Shown here: in pieces, positions 15,661 to 24,325 of the stretch
How positions within the stretch are numbered: position 1 is the first letter of the stretch
How the letters are laid out: each line of letters opens with the position of its first letter
DNA from: Gimesia algae
GTDB lineage: Bacteria > Planctomycetota > Planctomycetia > Planctomycetales > Planctomycetaceae
NCBI RefSeq assembly: GCF_007746795.1
Contig: NZ_CP036343.1
Location: 4,253,357 to 4,317,356 of the forward strand
Direction: 5' to 3'
DNA: 64,000 bases
Position numbers and translations under genes: made by a program
Notes under the pieces: model-generated
What the model was told of the DNA's origin: nothing
What the model saw: the letters and a program-made list of their open reading frames with translations, nothing else
The model's database searches: none

Positions 15661-17839
15661 GAGAACTCCCCTCTTGTGACACCAGCTGCATATCATCCAA
15701 TTTATAGATCATGGATCCTGCTTCCGCCAGAGCTTGTCGCCCTGTGACCATAATCATCGTCCAGAGTCGCTCAGAATCAGACAACATAGCCATCATCTGT
15801 TCTGCTTCCCCATCAGGAAAACAATCAATTACACCATCCACCAGCAGCAAACGAGGGCGTCCGACAATTGCCCTCGCCAGCATCAGTTTACGAGCCTGAT
15901 TTTTAGTCAGTGGGTATCCACTTTCTACAAGATGTGTATTCAGCCCCTGAGGCAGTCTGATGATTTCATCAATTAACCCGACCCATTCCAGAGCCTCGCG
16001 AACATCACTGGTCGAAACATAAGACCGTTCCAGATGAACATTTTCTTCCAGTGTTCCCGAGAAGATTTCGATATCGCGCACGAGCGCCACATGTTTTCTG
16101 AGCACATCCGGTCGCAAATCTCTGGGGTCGATGCCATTGATTGAAACATGACCTTCTTCGGGTTTTGATAATCCGAACAAAAGATCCAGGACCTCACTTT
16201 TTCCACTTCCGCTGGGTCCCATCAACATCACACTCTCACCGGATTTAATCTTCAGGTTGAGCGGTTCCGAATGATTCCCACTATGCCCCCTGGATTTAAG
16301 CACACTGTTGATCACGACTTCGGCAGGTTTATCATGCGGTAATACCAGCAATCCATCCTGGCGTTCCATCGGCAGATCAAATAAAACCCCAAGCTTATCT
16401 ACTGATGTCAGCAGATCATAATAACTCTGCAAGTGCTTTCCCATTTTTGCAAATGAACCAACAATTACTGTCACAATCAGCTCCGCTGCTACGAGTTGCC
16501 CCAGGGTTAACTGCCCGGCGATAACCAGCCAACCTCCCAGTCCCAATAATACGGTACTGGCAATCGCCTGCAGCCCTAAGGCGAAGATGATCTGCCGCAT
16601 CACGATGCGAAAATGTTTTTTGCGTGCGCTGAGATATTCATACGTTAAATGATCGGCCTGATCGAGAGCAAATTCAGCCGCCCCTCGATAGCGAAACGCA
16701 GTCGGACAGCCTATCAGATCTTCAAGCCAGGCTGCGACTTTGTACTTTGCTTTTGATTCCTTGATGCTGCTGTTGACGGCACCACGTCCGAGCACAAAGA
16801 TGATAAACACGATCAGCCCCAGCAACACCACATCAAACCCCAGCAGCCAGGGATGATAAAATGCCAGAACGGTCATACCAATCAACGTACTCAATACCAG
16901 AGAAATCCCATCAAGCAAAAGTGTTGACGAGGCCTTTTGAACCGTAATGACATCGAAAAAACGGTTCACCAGTTCTCGGCCTGATTGTCCTTCAATGGTT
17001 GCCGGTACTATTCGCGGCAGCCGATAGGATAGATCTGCCGCAACTCGTGCGAATAATCGACGCTGAATAATTTCCACTACATAGGTCTGTAGCCCTAGTA
17101 GAGCAGCTGAAAATGAGAGAAAAGCCAGGAGCATTAAAGCCAGAACAATCAATGGTTGCAGCAGACGGCCAAAGGCAACGGTATTTACCAGCGTCTCGAC
17201 AGCGAGTGGCGTTGCCAGAGCCAGCAATCCAGTCACTAATGCAAAAACGGTAATCGTCCAGATATCTGAGGATTCCGGTTTCATCAGAGCCAACACCCGG
17301 TCCAGCGGGAGTTGAGCATGCATCTCATGCCCGGGATCTGTGGAAGTCGTCAGTTCGGGTTTAATGATCAGGCAGCGAATCACTTCATCCCGATTTTTAA
17401 TTTGCAGTAATCTGCGCATCCTGCGACTACTCATCCAGACCCGGTGCTGTTCCCGCCCCGGCTGCAATACCTGAAAACGTCGCCTTTTAGTTGCTACCAG
17501 AGCCACCCATTCTGGAGGACTTCCCACACGCGTGATGATCCGTCCTCCTTCTCTGGCGACATCAGTCAGCTCACGAAATGTGCAATCCATTACTTTATAT
17601 TTCAGGCCCAGACTACGACTGGCCTCCACCAGCCAGTCCCACCATTCGACATCCGATTCTGATGAGTTTATTGAAATCGCTTCAATTAATGCGCGTCGAA
17701 TCCGGGTTCGATCCGCTGAACGACCAGAATCGACGGCCAGTTGTTCAAATAACCAGGCCGCTGATTTGATATCAGACGGAATCATATTTGAATCTGGATC
17801 TGTAGAGGCATCCTGATTGCGTGGCGGGTCATTAGACAT
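15650..17839 (-). CDS. ABC exporter, fused permease-ATPase with degenerate ATPase motifs
   Basis: This is 729 residues from the ATG at 17839 (the frame is open to 17899). The N-terminal 150 residues resemble the C39-like leader domain of type I secretion exporters, but I see no catalytic Cys. A six-helix permease follows (for example WTITVFALVTGLLALATPL), then the nucleotide-binding domain. Walker A is GPSGSGKSE, so the usual T/S after K-S is E. The Q-loop Gln is replaced (LVRD). The signature LSGGQ is LTKNQ. Walker B ends LLLVDGV instead of LDEP, losing the catalytic Glu, and the H-loop His is Gly (VTGR). Such an ATPase should bind but hardly hydrolyse ATP. Gene order with HlyD and TolC partners still points to export. 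Confidence 0.85.
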   Translation of the reverse strand: MSNDPPRNQDASTDPDSNMIPSDIKSAAWLFEQLAVDSGRSADRTRIRRALIEAISINSSESDVEWWDWLVEASRSLGLKYKVMDCTFRELTDVAREGGRIITRVGSPPEWVALVATKRRRFQVLQPGREQHRVWMSSRRMRRLLQIKNRDEVIRCLIIKPELTTSTDPGHEMHAQLPLDRVLALMKPESSDIWTITVFALVTGLLALATPLAVETLVNTVAFGRLLQPLIVLALMLLAFLSFSAALLGLQTYVVEIIQRRLFARVAADLSYRLPRIVPATIEGQSGRELVNRFFDVITVQKASSTLLLDGISLVLSTLIGMTVLAFYHPWLLGFDVVLLGLIVFIIFVLGRGAVNSSIKESKAKYKVAAWLEDLIGCPTAFRYRGAAEFALDQADHLTYEYLSARKKHFRIVMRQIIFALGLQAIASTVLLGLGGWLVIAGQLTLGQLVAAELIVTVIVGSFAKMGKHLQSYYDLLTSVDKLGVLFDLPMERQDGLLVLPHDKPAEVVINSVLKSRGHSGNHSEPLNLKIKSGESVMLMGPSGSGKSEVLDLLFGLSKPEEGHVSINGIDPRDLRPDVLRKHVALVRDIEIFSGTLEENVHLERSYVSTSDVREALEWVGLIDEIIRLPQGLNTHLVESGYPLTKNQARKLMLARAIVGRPRLLLVDGVIDCFPDGEAEQMMAMLSDSERLWTMIMVTGRQALAEAGSMIYKLDDMQLVSQEGSSHAR

Positions 17840-18656
17840 AAAACACTCGAAATACTTAAATAAAGTAACATAACAGCGCGGGAGAAGTTGCAGAAGCACG
17901 TGCTATGAAAATGATTTAGTGGAAATAGCGTTCATTTTCAATAGAATTAGTCAGTAATTCAGACATCGGAAAATCAACGTAATAATGTTCACAAATATCA
18001 GATTTCTTTGTTTCCGGTTAATACCATACTACAAACGAGCTGTCTTTGCCCACTTCAAACCACTGATCCACTGGAACGCACCACTATCATCAGGCTGTGA
18101 TCTAAAGACAGGACTGGCAGCTTACATTACAGGCTTGTTCACACGATTCTCTACTTAAGTTTCGAGAACAACACTACAACTCGACTTGAATCAGATGCAC
18201 AGCTTAGCCGACCATAAGCACGTGCTCTGGCTTATGAAACTGACCGGAAAGCTTTGACCTGAATTGGGTGAGACAATTTGAAAAATTGTTACCGCATAGT
18301 CTAAAAGAAATTTGACCAGTCTCATGCTTGATCATGAAGTGAAATCGTGAAAAGGACTCATGTACCTGTCGCTCACATAACTGTTTTTAGTTTTGATTTA
18401 ACTCCTGACTTTGGTCTCTTATTACAGTAGTGTTTGTTTTGATTCCTTACTTCGTTCTAGTCAATATATCTGTTTTGACTATAGAAATTAAATCGCTCAC
18501 GAAAGCTCTACTGAAACGCAGAATCCGGAAGTTGTGTACCGATACACGCTAGTGCTTTGTCAAGCTACAAATTGAGGGTTGGGGGTGTTGTTTACGTGCT
18601 CCGTTGTTGCACTCTCGTGATATCTATCAACCCAAATTTTTAAAAAAGACACTCCA
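17840..18656. other. Gene-free stretch upstream of the exporter operon
   Basis: There are 817 bases with no frame I can support on either strand. The part next to 17839 should hold the promoter of the exporter genes. The rest is AT-rich and carries no recognisable relic until repeat C at 18657. Confidence 0.6.
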
Positions 18657-18752
18657 CTAGACTGTGTCCAGTTCTACTGTAGTGTCTCCAGAGCCATATG
18701 GACCGAGTATAATAGATTGATATACGCTATGCTCAAATGTGATGCGATCTAG
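18657..18752 (-). repeat. Dispersed 95-bp hairpin repeat, copy C
   Basis: This runs from CTAGACTGTGTCCAG to GATGCGATCTAG, so both ends finish in CTAG. The internal arms are diverged (TAGTGTCTCC against ATACGCTA). It is in reverse orientation relative to copy A. Confidence 0.8.
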
Positions 18753-18905
18753 TATTCTCTACCGTAATCAGATGCATCCATTCAGAAGTTTTGAGATCAT
18801 AGAATATTTTGCAATGACTCGCTTGATTGAAGCTCGTTTGGCTGCCAGCACTACCTGTAACCGTTGTGATTTGTGCTTAAACTCCTCGCCAAAATGGAGA
18901 TTCAA

Positions 18906-19200
18906 ATGAGCAAATCATCAAAACCGATCGATAGAAAATACCAGCGAAATTCGCAATCCATTCCTCCCGCAGAAGAATGGGACGGACTCCAGCCCTGATT
19001 TAACAGCAGATTCGGGCAATCGCTGGACGTCCCCACGAGAAATGCACATGGGTATACATCATTCTGGTGTGAACCATCAATCGTTGTGCCACGAAGTCTT
19101 GTTAATGACTGGAATTACGGAACGAGCAGTTCAACGGATTATCCAATGTCTGGAAGAAGAACATTTTATTCATCATGAAAATATTGACCGACAAAACTGA
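18906..19200 (+). pseudogene. Frameshifted small protein gene, unknown
   Basis: ATG at 18906 opens 30 codons (MSKSSKPIDRKYQRNSQS...) ending in TGA just after EEWDGLQP. In the next frame coding-like sequence continues from the same point to TGA at 19198-19200 (SPREMHMGIHHSG, then GITERAVQRIIQCLEEEHF). Joined, it would be a protein of about 98 residues with a helix-turn-helix-like end. A single indel near 18990 would explain it. Both halves could also be unrelated short frames. Confidence 0.35.
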
Positions 19201-19257
19201 CCTTGCCCCCTTAACAGCATCCAGAACTTGATATACAAATCATGGTTCTGGATCTAT

Positions 19258-19407
19258 TTACAACAACGGACATAGTAGCCACCCATTCTCGTGATAGACA
19301 TCCAAAACCGCCATGCAACCATAGAGCGGCTGGACCTGGTTAACGAGGGAAGTTAGTTTTTCGTGAGTTAATCCTCGACACAGCCCATCGCTCAACTGTA
19401 TCTTGAA
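19258..19407 (-). pseudogene. Coding relic of about 50 codons, unknown
   Basis: The minus strand reads FKIQLSDGLCRGLTHEKL, then LVNQVQPLYGCMAVLDVYHE, and ends in TAA. The composition is protein-like but the frame has no start. A second frame just upstream (KRLKTHFQDTVERWAVSRIN) also looks coding, suggesting an indel within a decayed gene. I cannot name the family; a transposase is possible. Confidence 0.3.
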
Positions 19408-19569
19408 AATGGGTTTTTAAGCGTTTCAAACACGTAAAAACTGGTTTTACATAGACAGTTCTGGAGTGTTGATATCCCTCGGGCCACCATTTCGAGGATC
19501 AAGTTTCAACCATCACTTCCGATTGTAGCTCTCGTTACCACCTATGAAGAGAATTGCTGGAGAAAACTC

Positions 19570-19866
19570 ATGATAGAGCGGGATATTTGTGTGTCTGCTG
19601 CGTTAATGGCATTGTTGAGACGTGAGGAGACAGTACGTGGTATTGCAGCACGCTTTGGAGTTACCGAAGCGCAAGTATTGGAATGGCAGGATGTATTTAT
19701 CGCTGCAGGAGTGCTGGCGGTCACCAATTATCGGAACGGTCGACGATTTGGTGCAAGCTCTTCCGCGTCGGCTGAGGAACTCGGAGAGTCTCTGGCAGGT
19801 GCAAGTTTCTTCGAACCGTTCTTGACTACAACCCCGATTACTCCAACAACTCCAATGCCACATTAG
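19570..19866 (+). CDS. Helix-turn-helix domain protein, transposase-like N-terminus
   Basis: This is a 98-residue protein. Residues 1-55 form a helix-turn-helix of the IS3/IS911 orfA or homeodomain-like type (LRREETVRGIAARFGVTEAQ, then VLEWQDVFIAAG). The C-terminal 40 residues are low-complexity, rich in Ser, Ala, Thr and Pro. The stop codon TAG at 19864-19866 is the terminal TAG of repeat D, so the end of this gene may have been reset by insertion of the repeat. It could be a small DNA-binding protein or a transposase remnant. No catalytic partner orf is next to it. Confidence 0.55.
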   Translation: MIERDICVSAALMALLRREETVRGIAARFGVTEAQVLEWQDVFIAAGVLAVTNYRNGRRFGASSSASAEELGESLAGASFFEPFLTTTPITPTTPMPH

Positions 19867-19956
19867 AGCACATCACATTTAACCATAGCGTCTCTTAATC
19901 TATGACACTCAATCCAAAAGACCCTGGAGACGCGACAGTAAAACTGGACACAGTCA
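19863..19956 (+). repeat. Dispersed 95-bp hairpin repeat, copy D
   Basis: This starts TTAGAGCACATCACATTT and ends GGACACAGTCA. The arms TAGCGTCTC and GAGACGCGA pair with one mismatch. It is in the same orientation as copy A. The first TAG is used as the stop codon of the upstream gene. Confidence 0.85.
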
Positions 19957-20180
19957 AAGCATACCACAAAGAGATAAACCAAGTGAGTCGTTTACTCGGT
20001 TCTCAATATGTCGAGTGTCACATGAATCGGATGGAGAACAGGAATGGCATTACCGTCGCGGTTGCCTCTTCACATGGGCAGCCTGCTCACTTTCTTCGTG
20101 GCCACTGTTCTTTGTGAGGTCGTAAAGTAACGGGAACAAGCTGCAGTTACCGGTCCGAATACTCTCCAGGGTGAACTAAG

Positions 20181-22457
20181 TTGAGCAAACCACTTCTCAC
20201 AATTGGCATGGCGACACTTGACGATTTCGACGGAGTTTATTTCACCGTAACGTCACTGATGCTGCACCATGCCAAAATCATGCGGGATTGCGAAATCGTT
20301 GTCGTGGACAACAACCCCTACTCGAAGCATGGAAAGCTTGTCAAAGACTGGATTCTCAAGCGTGTCCCGAACGGATCTTATTTTCCCTATGATGCTTCGA
20401 CTGGTACAGCTCAGTCTCGAAACGAAGTCTTCCGCCATGCACGCGGAGAATCGGTTCTCTGCATTGACTGCCACGTCTTGCTGGTACCGGGAGCGATTCA
20501 AAAGTTAATTGACTATTTCCAAAAAAATCCGGAATGTCGCGACCTTTTATCTGGTCCGCTTCTCTCGGATTGCGGAGTTCTTGCGGCGACTCATCAGCGT
20601 CCCCAGTGGAGTAATGGAGCCTGGGGCGTCTGGTCTGTTGATGAGCGCGGCAGGGACCCGGAAGGGGAGCCGTTTGAGATCTGGCAACAGGGAATGGGAC
20701 TATTTTCCTGTCGTAAGGATGCGTGGGTAGGCTTTCACCCGGAATTTCGGGGATTTGGTGGATGCGAGACCTATATTATGGAAAAATTCCGGAAAAACGG
20801 AAGCCGGGTTCTCTGCTGCCCATGGCTTCGTTGGACGCACCGTTTCCAGCGTCCCGAAGGAGTACCCTACCGTGTGAAATATGAGGACCGGATCCGCAAT
20901 TACATCGTCGGGTTTCAGGATCTGGGACTCGATGCTGAGCCTGTTCTCAAACATTTCAAAGTACCACAAGACCGGTCGGTTGGGCTGACTTCTTCGAAAC
21001 CAGCCTCAGAAAAAACAGAGAATTTCGCTGTCGTTGGCGATAGCGCTTTTGGCGGGGTTGAAATGCGTGGACGCGTGCTGTCGAATTATCTTTCGTGCAA
21101 ACTAGTCACTCCGAAGCAGATTCAACGGATGGCAAGACGAAAAACAATCATCACGATTAAGGATGGTTTCTGCCCAACCACAATCCGCGAGAAATGCGAC
21201 CGTTTGATTTATGACCCGCTTGACGTCTTCTGTTCCACAAGTACCGACGTCGCACCGGTTGATTACTGGCAGTCGCAATTTCAGAAGATTAAATTTGATG
21301 AATTGATAGCGACAAGCCCCGCCTGTCATGAAGTGATGCGAGAAGCGGTTCCTGATCATGTGTGCGTGCACCTTGTGCCACACCAGTGTGATTCCAGGAT
21401 CGAGAAGAACTGGCATAATCCAGATGGTCCAATCGTGTACTCCGGCTTGAAATGTTTTATTGAGTCCGGATTGGATCGGATTCAAAATGCCTGTCGAATA
21501 ATTGGTAAAAAATTCTTGATCGGAGATAGTTGTGACGTTCTGAAAGGTGCATCGTTAGCTCTGGCATTACGGCTTCCACCTTTCAACACAGCGTTAAACC
21601 GATACTGCAAGCCCCAAATCAAGCTCGCAAATGCAGCCGCGGCTGGTCTACCGGTGGTCTCTACAGAGTGTCCGGCGGCAACTTCTCTATATCCAGAATT
21701 ACCTACCGTCCCAGTTAACTTTACAGTATCAGGACTTGCAGACGTTATGCAACGGGCGCTTGAGGGGCCAGGTTTAACAAATCCATATGGCAACGGTCAC
21801 TATATAAAGGCGATGGACCGGATCATCCATCGGGAAACGGTAGTCGTCTACACTGCAATCTTCGGAGGATACGACTCTCTGAAAGAACCGCGGGATCAGA
21901 TGCCTGGAGTAAAATTTGTTTGTTTTACTGACAATCCCAGGCTGAAGTCGAAAGTATGGAATATACACTATTGTCGCCCTACGGGAGATCCGTTGATGCA
22001 GGCAAAGTCGTTCAAGATCCTTGCCCACGAAGTACTTGACTGTGACATTTCACTTTGGATTGATGGCCGGGTTGAACTGCATAATCTGAATGGAGCAATC
22101 AATCAGCTCAGCACTGATCTCGCACTTCATCGCCATGAACAACGAAACTGCATTTATCAAGAAGCGAGTCACTGCATAACGGTGAAACGCGGAGATCCGC
22201 GGCAAATCGAAGATGCGATTGCCCGGTATAAGTCTGAGGGACATCCCCCACACTATGGATTATGGCGTGGGGGCGTAATATTGCGACGCCATTCCCCCTG
22301 CACAACCGCGTTTAATCGGGAGTGGTGGCGTGAAGTCAGCGTGGGCACCACCCGCGACCAGATCGTTCTCCCTGTCGTGCTTCGACGCCTGGGCATCCCT
22401 TTCGAGACTTTCACAAAGGATGTCCCACTACACCGAATTGGTAACCACCTGAAATGA
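20181..22457 (+). CDS. Three-domain glycosyltransferase (GT2, GT-B-like, DUF616)
   Basis: This is a 758-residue protein. The start is a TTG at 20181 with GGGTG upstream; an ATG at codon 10 is the alternative. Residues 1 to about 260 are a GT2 (GT-A fold) domain with VVVDNNP, the DxD-like CIDCH and the region GFGGCETYIMEKF. Residues about 280-545 look like a GT-B glycosyltransferase half (FAVVGDSAFGGVEMRGRV near the start, LANAAAAGLPVVSTECPAA near the end). From about 550, VVVYTAIFGGYDSLKEPRD and FVCFTDNP with SLWIDGRVEL identify a DUF616 (TOD1/MUCI70-like) domain. It overlaps the next gene by 4 bp (ATGA), so the two are translationally coupled. It probably builds surface or extracellular glycan. 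There is no signal peptide or membrane segment. Confidence 0.82.
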   Translation: MSKPLLTIGMATLDDFDGVYFTVTSLMLHHAKIMRDCEIVVVDNNPYSKHGKLVKDWILKRVPNGSYFPYDASTGTAQSRNEVFRHARGESVLCIDCHVLLVPGAIQKLIDYFQKNPECRDLLSGPLLSDCGVLAATHQRPQWSNGAWGVWSVDERGRDPEGEPFEIWQQGMGLFSCRKDAWVGFHPEFRGFGGCETYIMEKFRKNGSRVLCCPWLRWTHRFQRPEGVPYRVKYEDRIRNYIVGFQDLGLDAEPVLKHFKVPQDRSVGLTSSKPASEKTENFAVVGDSAFGGVEMRGRVLSNYLSCKLVTPKQIQRMARRKTIITIKDGFCPTTIREKCDRLIYDPLDVFCSTSTDVAPVDYWQSQFQKIKFDELIATSPACHEVMREAVPDHVCVHLVPHQCDSRIEKNWHNPDGPIVYSGLKCFIESGLDRIQNACRIIGKKFLIGDSCDVLKGASLALALRLPPFNTALNRYCKPQIKLANAAAAGLPVVSTECPAATSLYPELPTVPVNFTVSGLADVMQRALEGPGLTNPYGNGHYIKAMDRIIHRETVVVYTAIFGGYDSLKEPRDQMPGVKFVCFTDNPRLKSKVWNIHYCRPTGDPLMQAKSFKILAHEVLDCDISLWIDGRVELHNLNGAINQLSTDLALHRHEQRNCIYQEASHCITVKRGDPRQIEDAIARYKSEGHPPHYGLWRGGVILRRHSPCTTAFNREWWREVSVGTTRDQIVLPVVLRRLGIPFETFTKDVPLHRIGNHLK

Positions 22458-23656
22458 GAATTAAAAATCTGCTCGTCATCTCAGCCTGCGATTCCAGAAT
22501 GGGTTCATGGGGAAAGCTTTGGATTGACCAGATCCAGAAGTTCGATGTAGACTGGAAAATCTACGATCTGGGTGGATTCGGCCGTGGCGAACCATTCGAA
22601 TTCAATGCCCATGAGTTAACGAATAAAGATGCAACCAGTCAATTCTCAACTTTCAAGCCGCATCTGATTCTGCAGGCGATTCGACGCTTCAAGCGGCCTG
22701 TTCTATGGCTTGATGCCGATGCATTTATCGTCCATCATCTGCACGATCTTCTTGCACGTGTCGATATTGCAGTCACCGTAAATCGGCCCGAGGAATGGAA
22801 ACAACACGAGTGGAGCGGGCATAATAATCAGGGAGTTGTAGATGCAGGCGTTTTTTTCGTAAACCCCACGCCGGCGAGCGATCAGTTTATCGCGAGGTGG
22901 GCGGCACTCTCGCACGAAAGGAACGCACAGGCTGCACTCAATCATCTTTTCAAAGATTTAACTAACAGAAATACCGTTGGCAATTTTTCCGGTGCCAGTG
23001 TTCGACTCTTGAGTACAGAGATTTACAACAGCCATTATTTCACTGAGAAATCAGTGATGCAGAAATCTAAGATTATCCACTTCAAGGGAAATAAATCCAA
23101 AGTCCTTGACCCTGCAGTGTATGGCATCGGCAAGGGGGCAATTGCATCGGACGATGCATCAGACTGCAAATTGCGAGTTGGTCAGAGAGGCAAAGGGAAA
23201 AATGGTTGGCTACATCTTGACAGTCACCCGTCTGCGGATATCGTCGCGGAGATCCCACCACTTCCAGATTCCGTCACAAATCGAAAGTGGCAGACCATTG
23301 AAGGTATTCATGTTTGGGAGCATTTCCACAAATGGGAGGCGGAGAAACTGGCCAGGAGCTTCAACGATGTCCTCGCAACAAATGGCAAACTTATTCTCGA
23401 GTGTCCAAACCTGGAAATTGCATGTCGCTCGTTTCTTGGAGGATATAAGGATTCCGATCGATACCACATGCACGTAATTTATGGCGATCCACAACATGAG
23501 GATGCAGCATACGTTCACCGCTGGGGTTATACACCGGAATCCTTGAAACAACAGCTGATCGAATACGGAGGATTTCATGCTAACGATGTCAGTATAGAAT
23601 CAGCGCAATTTCACGTTCGCGATCGTGATTTTCGCGTTGTTGCTAAAAAACGATGA
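22454..23656 (+). CDS. Glycosyltransferase-methyltransferase fusion
   Basis: This is a 400-residue protein coupled to the upstream gene by an ATGA overlap. Residues 1 to about 220 are a nucleotide-diphospho-sugar transferase-like domain with the metal-binding LWLDADAFI (DxD) and a final IIHFKGNKSK, as in GT8/GT77-like enzymes. From about residue 250 a second domain reads WLHLDSHPSADIV, IHVWEHFHKWEAEKLARSF and NGKLILECPN. This is the pattern of predicted SAM-dependent methyltransferases encoded in polysaccharide clusters. The glycine-rich SAM loop is missing or short, so the second domain may be a degenerate methyltransferase fold. It likely acts with the neighbours on one glycan. Confidence 0.75.
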   Translation: MRIKNLLVISACDSRMGSWGKLWIDQIQKFDVDWKIYDLGGFGRGEPFEFNAHELTNKDATSQFSTFKPHLILQAIRRFKRPVLWLDADAFIVHHLHDLLARVDIAVTVNRPEEWKQHEWSGHNNQGVVDAGVFFVNPTPASDQFIARWAALSHERNAQAALNHLFKDLTNRNTVGNFSGASVRLLSTEIYNSHYFTEKSVMQKSKIIHFKGNKSKVLDPAVYGIGKGAIASDDASDCKLRVGQRGKGKNGWLHLDSHPSADIVAEIPPLPDSVTNRKWQTIEGIHVWEHFHKWEAEKLARSFNDVLATNGKLILECPNLEIACRSFLGGYKDSDRYHMHVIYGDPQHEDAAYVHRWGYTPESLKQQLIEYGGFHANDVSIESAQFHVRDRDFRVVAKKR

Positions 23657-23692
23657 TTGCGTTTGGATTCGCTGTTGTATTGAAGAAAGGTA

Positions 23693-24271
23693 ATGAAAAT
23701 GACGGGTTATAATGCATTATACACCTCGATCAACGAGGCCCATGAGACACTCATGCATGGACCATCTCAATATAAGTGGTTCGCCTCGGCTAAAAGGTTC
23801 GTCCAACAAAGTCGCGAGTGTATAGGCTTAGCCGGTACTCGACATGGTGAAGTCGTGTACGACATTGGATGTGGTCCCGGGTATCTGCTCTGGATTTGCA
23901 GAGAAAGATTAGGGTGCAGCGTACAGGGATGTGACCCTTTACGCGGAGCCCCAATCTATAAAGAATTATATCAATCATTGGATCTCAGCCAGTGCATCAG
24001 CTCTCATATTTCGTCCATACAAAACCCCTTGCCACATTCTGAATTAAAATATGACGTCATTTTTGCCACCTGGATTACGTGGATTGGGTTTGGAAACTGG
24101 TCAGCGGATGAATTCTCTACTTACATACTCCAGTGCAAGAAGCATCTTTCGCACCGAGGCCGGATTCTGCTCAGATTTGAAGAATCGAGATTTGAAGAAA
24201 AACTCTATGAGTCTTGCCTGCAGCAACTCGGTTCTAAGGTCGCACCGCTATGCTACCTGATACGAGCGTAA
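23693..24271 (+). CDS. Class I SAM-dependent methyltransferase
   Basis: This is a 192-residue protein 36 bp after the previous gene, in the same direction, so probably the same operon. The SAM-binding motif I is clear (VVYDIGCGPGYLLWICRER), followed by the acidic end of beta-2 (CSVQGCDPL) and motif IV (YDVIFATWITWIGF). It is short for the family and ends soon after the last strand. The substrate is not readable. Given the two glycosyltransferases before it, a sugar or a cell-surface polymer is the best guess. Confidence 0.8.
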   Translation: MKMTGYNALYTSINEAHETLMHGPSQYKWFASAKRFVQQSRECIGLAGTRHGEVVYDIGCGPGYLLWICRERLGCSVQGCDPLRGAPIYKELYQSLDLSQCISSHISSIQNPLPHSELKYDVIFATWITWIGFGNWSADEFSTYILQCKKHLSHRGRILLRFEESRFEEKLYESCLQQLGSKVAPLCYLIRA

Positions 24272-24325
24272 ACTCATTTTTGCAGCATCATGTTACATCT
24301 GATGGAAATGGTCAGAACCGACTCA

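Noticed and set aside
19902..20117. 71-codon plus-strand frame
   Set aside because: Its first third is translated from repeat D and the rest has no family resemblance.
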